The notes below the pieces were generated by a model. It ran no database searches. It was not told the origin of the DNA and was given only the letters and a program-made list of their open reading frames with translations. The position numbers were made by a program, and so were the translations under genes. 64,000 bases of DNA from Massilia psychrophila (lineage in GTDB: Bacteria > Pseudomonadota > Gammaproteobacteria > Burkholderiales > Burkholderiaceae_D), in assembly GCF_002760665.1 (NCBI RefSeq), contig NZ_PDOB01000025.1, forward strand, positions 1 to 64,000. Reading direction: 5' to 3'. The number at the start of each line of letters is the position of its first letter. Within the stretch, counting starts at the first letter, position 1. Positions 57,809 through 64,000 of the stretch are shown one piece after another.

Positions 57809-58201
57809 ATGAAACGACCAATTACGTTTGCCCACGGGCTCGCCACGCTCGGCTTTTGGGCACTTGCCGCTGCCGCCGCTGCTGCTGGCGGCCCGGCTGC
57901 AGCGCTACCCGACCCGGCCGACGAGCGTGCAGCCGTTCCTGCGACACGCTACGAACCGCTGTTAAAAACGACTCCAGCGACAGCGCCGGCATCGATGCCA
58001 CCCGAAAACTGGAAGGCGCTCAACCGCGCAGTCGCGTCAATCGATTCGATGTCGTTGACGATGGACATGCAGGGTTCGGCACCGGCCCGGCCTGAGGGGC
58101 ACGCTCAGCACGCTCAGCACGCGCAGCATGCCGCGACACCGCCGGGGGAACCGGCGGCGCAGCCCGAGTCGGATCAGCACAAGCATATGGAGCACAAATG
58201 A
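57809..58201 (+). CDS. Exported His-rich protein of the copper operon
   Basis: A 130-residue exported protein. The start at 57809 has AAGGA seven bases upstream; an earlier ATG at 57803 overlaps that site. The signal peptide is T-F-A-H-G-L-A-T-L-G-F-W-A-L-A-A. The C-terminus has a H-A-Q-H-A-Q-H-A-Q-H repeat and ends H-K-H-M-E-H-K, which would bind Cu or other metals. M-D-M-Q and M-E-H give Met/His sites. It overlaps the next gene by 4 bp (ATGA). No family name is recognised. Confidence 0.55.
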   Translation: MKRPITFAHGLATLGFWALAAAAAAAGGPAAALPDPADERAAVPATRYEPLLKTTPATAPASMPPENWKALNRAVASIDSMSLTMDMQGSAPARPEGHAQHAQHAQHAATPPGEPAAQPESDQHKHMEHK

Positions 58202-59604
58202 AGCAGCGGCATGTAACGGCGGCGCAATTGGCCTCTGCCCTGATCGCCGTTGGCTTGCTGGCCGGTTGCGCGTCGGTGCCAAGCGACCAGGGCTTCGGAG
58301 CAGTATCGGCGCTGGCAAACGCGCGGGTGGGTCACGACGCGCGCCTTGTGCGCAATGAGCAAGACGAGCGCGCGCTCGCCGCCTTGATCACCGGGAAGCT
58401 GCGCTCGGCGCTGACGGCCGACGACGCCGTGCAGATCGCGCTGCTGAACAACCGGGGACTGCAGTCGATGTACTGGAACGTCGGTATCGCCCAGGCCGAC
58501 CTGGTGCAGGCAGGGCGCCTGCAAAATCCCTCGTTCGCGTTCCAGCGCACCCGCGAGGGCGGTTCGGTCAACATCGAACGCTCGCTGACGTTCAGCCTGG
58601 TGAGCCTGTTGACCGCGCCGATTGCGCAGGGCATCGAGAACAGGCGTTTCGAGCAAACAAAGCTGATGGTGGCAAACGAGCTGTTCCAGCATGCCGCAAA
58701 GACCCGGCGTGCTTATTTCGACGCGGTCGCCGCCATCCAGGGTTTGGCCTATGCGCGCCAGGTTGCCGCTTCGGCCGAGGCCAGCCTTGAACTGACCGGG
58801 CGCATGGCGCAAGCGGGAAACCTCAGCCAGCTCGATCTGGCGCGGCAACAGGTGTTTGAAGCAGAGGCGTCAGCTGCGCTTGCCCGGGCCGGCAAACGCG
58901 CGGTGGCCACCCGCGAGCACCTGACCCGGCTGATGGGCTTGTGGGGGACCTTTGGCAGCTATCTGCTGCCCGATCGCCTTCCCGACCTGCCGGCTGTGCC
59001 GGCCGAACTGGGCGACATCGAGCGCATTGCGATCCGCGAACGGCTCGACATCCAGGCCGCCAGGGTCGAGGCAGCGCAGAGCGCGTCGTCGCTGGGACTG
59101 ACAAAAACGACGCGCTTTGTCAACGTGCTCGATCTGGGGTACGTCAGGAACGCGGGGGCGGGCGAGGGCGCCGCGCCAGGCTACGCCATATCGCTCGAGT
59201 TGCCCTTGTTCGACTGGGGCGGCGCGCGTGTCGCCAGGTCCGAAGCGATCTACATGCAGGCCGTGAACAAGGTCGCGCAGGCGGCCACGGACGCCCGCAG
59301 CGAGGCGCGCGAAAGCTATCTCGATTACCGCACCTCGTATGACCTGGCGAAGCACTACCGCGACCGGGTCATCCCCCTTCGCAAGAAAATTTCGGACGAA
59401 ACCATGCTGCGCTACAACGGCATGCTCGTCAGCGCCTTCGAGTTGCTGGCCGACGCGCGCGAGCAGGCCGCGGCCGTCAACAGCACCATCGACGCGCTCA
59501 AGGAATTCTGGATGGCGCAAACCAACCTGGAAGCGGCGCTCGGCGGGCGCCTGCCAGTCTCGCCAGACCAAAACACCACCCCAAACCAAGGAACACCCCA
59601 ATGA
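58198..59604 (+). CDS. TolC-like outer membrane lipoprotein
   Basis: A 468-residue outer-membrane efflux protein of the TolC/CusC type. The lipobox is L-L-A-G-C-A-S (Cys near residue 24). Two OEP repeats follow with helical periplasmic segments (A-V-Q-I-A-L-L-N-N-R-G-L-Q; L-F-D-W-G-G-A-R-V-A-R-S-E-A). No inner-membrane RND or membrane-fusion gene is adjacent, so it may serve a transporter elsewhere. It overlaps the His-rich gene and the multicopper oxidase gene by 4 bp each, making a tight operon. Confidence 0.8.
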   Translation: MKQRHVTAAQLASALIAVGLLAGCASVPSDQGFGAVSALANARVGHDARLVRNEQDERALAALITGKLRSALTADDAVQIALLNNRGLQSMYWNVGIAQADLVQAGRLQNPSFAFQRTREGGSVNIERSLTFSLVSLLTAPIAQGIENRRFEQTKLMVANELFQHAAKTRRAYFDAVAAIQGLAYARQVAASAEASLELTGRMAQAGNLSQLDLARQQVFEAEASAALARAGKRAVATREHLTRLMGLWGTFGSYLLPDRLPDLPAVPAELGDIERIAIRERLDIQAARVEAAQSASSLGLTKTTRFVNVLDLGYVRNAGAGEGAAPGYAISLELPLFDWGGARVARSEAIYMQAVNKVAQAATDARSEARESYLDYRTSYDLAKHYRDRVIPLRKKISDETMLRYNGMLVSAFELLADAREQAAAVNSTIDALKEFWMAQTNLEAALGGRLPVSPDQNTTPNQGTPQ

Positions 59605-60980
59605 CATCACGCAGAACATTTTTAGGCGGCGCGGGCGTGGCCCTGGTCGGTGCGGCCGCGGTCAAACGAAGTGCCGCCGCCTCGTTGCCCGAGGCCCCCA
59701 CGCAAGGCTCGCCCAATACCATGGCCCCGCTGGCGCCGCCGAACGGACGTCCGTACAACCCTGTCGTCACGCTCAATGGCTGGACTTTGCCATGGCGCAT
59801 GAACAATGGGGTCAAGGAATTTCACCTGGTTGCCGAGCCGGTGGTGCGCGAGATCGCGCCAGGCATGAAGGCAAACATGTGGGGATACAACGGGCAAAGT
59901 CCGGGACCGACGATCGAGGTCGTCGAAGGCGACCGGGTACGCATTTTTGTCACGAACAAGCTGCCCGAGCACACCAGTATCCATTGGCATGGCCAGATTT
60001 TACCGTGCGGCATGGACGGTGTGACCGGGCTCACCCAGCCCGGCATCGATCCGGGCAAGACGTTCATGTACGAGTTTGTCGCGCGCCACGCGGGAACGTT
60101 CATGTACCACCCGCACGCGGACGAGATGGTGCAGATGGCGATGGGCATGATGGGATTCTGGGTCACGCACCCGAAGAACCCGGCGCAGCACGCAGTCGAC
60201 CGCGATTTTGTTTTTCTCCTGAATGCCTACGATATCGAGCCGGGCAGCTACACGCCGAAGGTCAACACCATGCTCGACTTTAACTTGTGGACCTTTAACA
60301 GTCGTGTTTTCCCGGGCATCGACCCGATGGTGGTGCGCCTCGGCGACCGGGTGCGGATTCGCGCCGGCAACCTCAGCATGACAAACCACCCGCTGCACGT
60401 GCACGGCCACCGTTTCGAGGTGACCGGCACCGATGGCGGATCGATACCGCCTTCGGCCCGCTGGCCGGAGGTGACTACCGACCTCGGGGTCGGCCAGATG
60501 CGCGCCATCGAATTCGTTGCCGACAACCCGGGCGACTGGGCTTTTCACTGCCATAAATCGCACCACACGATGAACGCGATGGGCCATTCGGTGCCCACCA
60601 TGATCGGTGTCGACCAGCGCGGCGTGGCGCAGAAAATCAATTCCCTGGTGCCCGACTATATGGTGATGGGCGACAAGGGAGGTTCGATGGGCGGCATGCA
60701 AATGCCGCTGCCGGAAAACACCCTGCCGATGATGTCGGGCGAGGGACCGTTCGGCCCGATCGACATGGGCGGCATGTTTACCACGCTGAAGGTGCGCGCG
60801 GGTTTGGCGCGCAACGACTACACCGATCCGGGCTGGTACAAGCACCCGAAAGGCAGTGTCGCTGTCGAGTGGAGCGGGGACATGCCGGCCGCCGCCGCTG
60901 CGCCGGGCAAGGCGCCCGCCACCGTGCCGGGCGAAACCATCATGAACGTCAAGAAGGGAGGCGCGCATCATGGCCACTGA
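59601..60980 (+). CDS. Multicopper oxidase (CopA/CumA-like)
   Basis: A 459-residue periplasmic oxidase with a Tat signal (S-R-R-T-F-L-G-G). Copper ligands are present in order: H-W-H-G, H-P-H-A-D, H-P-L-H-V-H-G-H and H-C-H-K-S-H-H-T-M-N-A-M (type 1/2/3 sites). The C-terminal part is Met/Gly-rich. Such enzymes oxidise Cu(I) in the periplasm and protect against copper. The length is shorter than P. syringae CopA (no long Met-rich insert), closer to three-domain CumA/CueO forms. CopC and CopD follow. Confidence 0.85.
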   Translation: MTSRRTFLGGAGVALVGAAAVKRSAAASLPEAPTQGSPNTMAPLAPPNGRPYNPVVTLNGWTLPWRMNNGVKEFHLVAEPVVREIAPGMKANMWGYNGQSPGPTIEVVEGDRVRIFVTNKLPEHTSIHWHGQILPCGMDGVTGLTQPGIDPGKTFMYEFVARHAGTFMYHPHADEMVQMAMGMMGFWVTHPKNPAQHAVDRDFVFLLNAYDIEPGSYTPKVNTMLDFNLWTFNSRVFPGIDPMVVRLGDRVRIRAGNLSMTNHPLHVHGHRFEVTGTDGGSIPPSARWPEVTTDLGVGQMRAIEFVADNPGDWAFHCHKSHHTMNAMGHSVPTMIGVDQRGVAQKINSLVPDYMVMGDKGGSMGGMQMPLPENTLPMMSGEGPFGPIDMGGMFTTLKVRAGLARNDYTDPGWYKHPKGSVAVEWSGDMPAAAAAPGKAPATVPGETIMNVKKGGAHHGH

Positions 60981-61030
60981 CGCTATTGCGGTTTATCATG
61001 AGCCAACTACATCATTGTGAGCACAACATC

Positions 61031-61393
61031 ATGATCAAGAACTACATCGCCGCCACCGCGCTCATGGTTGCAAGCATGACGGCACCCGCCGCCCAGGCGC
61101 ACGGCAAGATCGTCGCGTCGGAGCCGAAGGCAGGGGCAGAACTGCAGGCTGCCCCGAAACACATCCGGCTTCAGTTCAACGAAAAACTCGAGCCGGCGTT
61201 CAGCAAGATCGGGCTGGTCGACGCCAACGAGGTTGCGATTACTTTAGCTAAAATCACGCTCGACAAGACCGACCCCAAGGTCATGTTCGCCGAGGTTCCG
61301 CTGCTTGCGCCCGGCCAGTACCGGGTTCGCTGGACGGCGATGGCACACGACGGCCATAAAACCAAAGGAGAGTTCGGCTTCAAGGTCAAATAA
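61031..61393 (+). CDS. copC: Copper-binding periplasmic protein CopC
   Basis: A 120-residue CopC-family protein. The signal is cut before H24 (A-Q-A then H-G-K), giving the N-terminal His of the CopC copper site. The cupredoxin-like fold shows L-Q-F-N-E-K-L-E-P-A-F-S and R-V-R-W-T-A-M-A-H-D-G-H with the second His set, ending G-E-F-G-F-K-V. It delivers copper to CopD. It lies 50 bp after the oxidase and 1 bp before copD. Confidence 0.88.
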   Translation: MIKNYIAATALMVASMTAPAAQAHGKIVASEPKAGAELQAAPKHIRLQFNEKLEPAFSKIGLVDANEVAITLAKITLDKTDPKVMFAEVPLLAPGQYRVRWTAMAHDGHKTKGEFGFKVK

Positions 61394-61394
61394 A

Positions 61395-62336
61395 ATGGCC
61401 GATGACCTGCAACTGGCGATGCGCGTGGCCACGGTCGCACTCAACCTGGCCGCGGCCATTGCCGTCGGCGCCACCACCGCGTCGCTGCCCTTGTCCGGCA
61501 GCGCGTCGCCGTGGGCCGCGCGCCAGTGCGGCAGAGCCCGCCTGGCAAGCATGGTCGGATTGACGACGGCGATGTTAGCCAGCGCGTGGCTGTTGCTGTT
61601 CGAAGCGGCGTCGATGGCCGAAGTACCTGTCGCCCAGGCTGGCGATGCCTTGTGGACGATGCTGACCGCGACGCATCTTGGCGCGGCCTGGATGATCGGA
61701 TTGTCCGCACTGGCCGCCAGCCTGGCGGCGGCGGCCGCGGTCCGGGGAGAAGGGCGCCGCAAATGGTTGGTGCCGCTTGCCTTGCTTGGCCTGGCGGTAT
61801 TTTTGTACACGCGCAGCATGGTCAGCCACGCCTCTTCTGATGGAGACTTCAGCCCGGCCATGCTTGCCGACTGGTTCCATCTGGCGATGATCAGCCTGTG
61901 GGTTGGCGAGGTATTCGTGGCCGGTGCCCTGATCCTGGCAAACCCGGTCGGCGCGCGCGCCGACGATGGCAACGCCGCTGCGCGCTACGTCGAATCCTTG
62001 TCCGCGACGGCGACGGTCGCGCTGGCCGGCATCGTGGCCAGCGGCGTGTTCAGCGCATGGCACAATCTGGGCAGCATCAACGAGCTGACCGGCAACCCTT
62101 ATGCCAATACGCTTTTCATCAAAGTCAGCCTGGCCGGCGTGGCGGTGCTGATGGGCGGCTACAACCGGTTTTTCGTCATGCCATCGTTACTCGATGGTCT
62201 GCGCCGCAACGACCCGGCGGGCGCATCGGACGTTCGGCGCTTCATGTTGATCCTGCGGCTGGAGACGACGGTGCTGCTGGGCGTCCTGATCGTGGCAGCC
62301 GTCCTCAGTTCGACGCCCCCGCCCGGCGCCGCGTGA
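61395..62336 (+). CDS. copD: Copper import membrane protein CopD
   Basis: A 313-residue CopD protein with about eight membrane helices (for example V-A-L-N-L-A-A-A-I-A-V-G-A, V-G-L-T-T-A-M-L-A-S-A-W-L-L-L, A-D-W-F-H-L-A-M-I-S-L-W-V-G-E). Conserved positions F-x-H and W-H-N-L-G (F-S-A-W-H-N-L-G) fit the PF05425 domain. CopD with CopC moves copper into the cytoplasm. The start ATG follows the CopC stop directly. It is the last gene of the operon; an inverted repeat is 49 bp downstream. Confidence 0.85.
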   Translation: MADDLQLAMRVATVALNLAAAIAVGATTASLPLSGSASPWAARQCGRARLASMVGLTTAMLASAWLLLFEAASMAEVPVAQAGDALWTMLTATHLGAAWMIGLSALAASLAAAAAVRGEGRRKWLVPLALLGLAVFLYTRSMVSHASSDGDFSPAMLADWFHLAMISLWVGEVFVAGALILANPVGARADDGNAAARYVESLSATATVALAGIVASGVFSAWHNLGSINELTGNPYANTLFIKVSLAGVAVLMGGYNRFFVMPSLLDGLRRNDPAGASDVRRFMLILRLETTVLLGVLIVAAVLSSTPPPGAA

Positions 62337-62384
62337 AGGAAAAACGCCAGTGCAAGCCGCGTAAAGGCGGTTTGAGGTGCAATG

Positions 62385-62416
62385 GAACGGTTATGTTTAG
62401 CTGAGCATAACCGTTC
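62385..62416 (+). terminator. Inverted repeat after copD
   Basis: GAACGGTTATG (62385-62395) pairs exactly with CATAACCGTTC (62406-62416) over a 10-base loop. There is no long T-run. It may terminate the copper operon or be an edge of the IS66 relic next to it. Confidence 0.5.
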
Positions 62417-62453
62417 TCCTGATGTGACTGTTCAGCCCCTATGAACGCCAGAA

Positions 62454-63306
62454 ATGACGTTGCTGGCGCGCCTGGAAGCACTCGAATCGAAGGTCAACAA
62501 GAACAGCTACAATTCGAGCAAGCCGCCCTCGACCGATGGCCTTGCCAAGAAAACCAGTTCGTTGCGCGAGTCTTCCGGCAAACCACCCGGCGGTCAAGCT
62601 GGCCACAAGGGCAGTACACTCAAGCAGGCCATGCAGCCGACCGAGCACATTGATTACCCGCTGCCCGGACAGTGCGAGCGTTGTCATCATGAATTGCCAC
62701 TGCACGATGCGCTCGTCGGGGAACGCCGCCAAGTAGTCGATGTGCCCGTCGCTGCGTTCGATGTCGTCGAACAGCGCACTCTGTCGTTGCGCTGCCAGTG
62801 TGGGCAACTGCACACCAGTGCCGTCCCGGCAAGCGTGACCGAGCCGGCGTAATACGGCCTCAACGTGCGGGCGCTGGCGGTCCACCTCACGCAGGGCCAG
62901 AAAGCGTTTCAGCGAATCTGACATTGCCGCGTTCAGGACACTTTATGATGCCATCGTCGGCGCCGGCGAAACGTTGCATCCCGAGGTCGAACTTGCTGTC
63001 TGGAAGGGAGGCCGCGCCACGCAGTCGGTTGCATGCAACCTGCTGCGGCGCTTGCGCAAGCATGCCGACGCGATCCTGCTGTTTATTCGCGACCTTGCCG
63101 TACCGTTCACCAACAATGTGGCTGAACGGGCCGTGCGCATGCCCAAGGTGAAACAGAAAATTTCGGGCTGCTTTCGCATCGTCGAAGGCGCCGACAATTT
63201 CTGCGTCATCCGATCCTGCCTCGACACGCTACGTATGCAGGGCCACGGTATGCTCGAGGTGCTACAACGCGCCTGCGCCGGCAGTCCCATCCGGCCCACG
63301 GCATAG
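62454..63306 (+). pseudogene. tnpC: IS66-family transposase TnpC (broken)
   Basis: The N-terminal part (L-E-A-L-E-S-K-V-N-K-N-S-Y-N-S-S-K-P-P-S, then the zinc-finger C-E-R-C-H-H-E-L) reads to an in-frame TAA at 62850-62852, where the family has a Gln codon (CAA). The following codons still match (Y-G-L-N-V-R-A-L-A-V-H-L-T-Q-G-Q). After a deletion the C-terminal part resumes near 62930 (H-P-E-V-E-L-A-V-W-K, then F-T-N-N-V-A-E-R-A-V-R-M) to 63306. The DDE core between is gone. It is a dead IS66 relic, distinct from the copy at the left edge. Confidence 0.8.
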
Positions 63307-63338
63307 ACGCTGAACAGTTGCTAAAATTGAATTGAACT

Positions 63339-63410
63339 ATGAACGACGAAACGCAACAGATCTTTTTAGCGCCCGCAATGTCGGGCATGAACCGGAAGGG
63401 GATGAATTAA
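63339..63410 (+). CDS. Short ORF upstream of the TlpA gene
   Basis: A 23-codon frame (M-N-D-E-T-Q-Q-I-F-L-A-P-A-M-S-G-M-N-R-K) whose TAA overlaps the next ATG (TAATG). It could be a leader peptide or the tail of a gene cut by the IS66 relic. Evidence is only the overlap. Confidence 0.25.
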   Translation: MNDETQQIFLAPAMSGMNRKGMN

Positions 63411-64000
63411 TGGATGCAATAAATATCGGTCCGATGTCGTTTTCAATCGATATGCTCGCAACATTTGCTGCGATCCTGCTCGGTACAGCGGCGGCCAATC
63501 GTGTCGCCCGTGCCAGCGGCGTGCGGGTCGAGTCGACCTTGTGGATAGTGATCGCATGCGCGCTTGTCGCGGCGCGGGCAGCCTATGTGCTGCGCTACCA
63601 GGATGCCTACCTGAGCAGCCCATGGAGCATATTTAATGTGCGCGACGGCGGCTGGATCTCCTGGGTGGGCATTGCCGCCGGCGTTGCGGCAGTGGCGTGG
63701 TTGAGCTGGCGCATGCCGTCGAAACGCCGTGCGCTGATAGCCGGCGCGGTGGCCGGCTTGGTGGTATGGACCGGCGCCGCGCTGGCAGTCGCCATGCAGC
63801 CGAAAGAGTCGATGCAAATTCCGGCCATCGAATTAGCCAATTTGCGCGGCGGGCAAACCCGGCTCGACGCGCTCCGCGGCAAGCCGCTGGTCGTCAACCT
63901 GTGGGCAAGCTGGTGTCCGCCTTGCAGACGCGAAATGCCGGTCTTGCGCGAGGCGCAACTGCGTTATCCCGGTGTCACGTTCGTATTTGCCAACCAGGGC
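63410..64000 (+). CDS. TlpA-like thioredoxin fused to a membrane domain (partial)
   Basis: 197 codons are in the window, and the gene runs off the right edge. Residues 1-135 contain about four membrane helices and a Lgt-like pattern (P-M-S-F-S-I-D-M-L, A-R-A-A-Y-V-L-R-Y-Q-D-A-Y, R-D-G-G-W-I-S-W-V-G), lacking some key Lgt residues. From about residue 150 a TlpA thioredoxin domain begins (L-V-V-N-L-W-A-S-W-C-P-P-C-R-R-E-M-P) with the C-P-P-C redox site facing the periplasm. It may reduce disulfides for cytochrome c or copper proteins. The start at 63410 has GGAAGGGG upstream. Confidence 0.75.
   Translation, partial: MDAINIGPMSFSIDMLATFAAILLGTAAANRVARASGVRVESTLWIVIACALVAARAAYVLRYQDAYLSSPWSIFNVRDGGWISWVGIAAGVAAVAWLSWRMPSKRRALIAGAVAGLVVWTGAALAVAMQPKESMQIPAIELANLRGGQTRLDALRGKPLVVNLWASWCPPCRREMPVLREAQLRYPGVTFVFANQG

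Overview
The window is high-GC chromosomal DNA from a betaproteobacterium, most likely of the family Oxalobacteraceae (Massilia/Duganella/Janthinobacterium type). This is inferred from gene content: a class I PHA synthase with phaR, PEP-CTERM proteins, an MSHA-type pilus locus, and rimO, rluD, pgeF, bamD and prc in Burkholderiales-like forms. No 16S or taxonomic search was possible.

Region 1 (1-6852) is a decayed integrative island ending at a tRNA-Leu(TAA) gene. A degenerate P4-type integrase lies beside the tRNA 3' end. The island also holds an IS66 end, two direct, differently broken copies of a mobilisation module (mobC-like gene, relaxase, small mob-associated gene; copy 1 also has a RepB-primase-like fragment), a broken kfrA, and a two-gene cargo: a LysM lytic-transglycosylase-like protein followed by an LprI-type lysozyme inhibitor. 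Region 2 (7073-16972) holds PEP-CTERM proteins, a damaged large Ig-like surface protein ending in a phospholipase-A2-like segment, a 5'-truncated di-haem cytochrome, a ParB-like protein and a penicillin-acylase-family enzyme. Region 3 (17015-26419) is core metabolism: tdk, prc, two acyl-CoA dehydrogenases plus a MaoC hydratase, and a convergent operon (histidine phosphatase, APH-like kinase, acyl-CoA dehydrogenase) resembling animal ACAD10/ACAD11 split into genes.

Region 4 (26533-42686) is a complete-looking MSHA-type pilus locus, ordered E-G-F-A-C-D-O-P-Q then I-(PilN-like)-J-K-L-M-N. MshE carries two c-di-GMP-binding MshEN motifs, suggesting pilus extension responds to c-di-GMP. Region 5 (42832-56924) is housekeeping: aminotransferase, PIN protein, yaaA, bamD/rluD divergent pair, pgeF, phaC-phaR, rimO, a cystathionine beta-lyase-type gene, trxC. 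Region 6 (57256-62336) is a copper-handling operon (Cys-rich and His-rich small proteins, a TolC-like lipoprotein, multicopper oxidase, CopC, CopD), followed by an IS66 tnpC relic and a TlpA-type thioredoxin cut by the window edge.

The most unusual signal is a pair of 164-bp elements (42832-42995 and, inverted, 48768-48931). Their core is conserved without gaps, while their long terminal stems differ in sequence yet remain self-complementary, the pattern expected of a structured nucleic acid. The second copy lies between convergent genes and supplies the stop codon of both. Other notable items are a three-unit 53-bp-period palindrome array after phaR, an intrinsic-terminator hairpin overlapping the mshC start, a similar hairpin in the phaR leader, and a fresh 14-bp tandem duplication that frameshifts the phospholipase-like gene.
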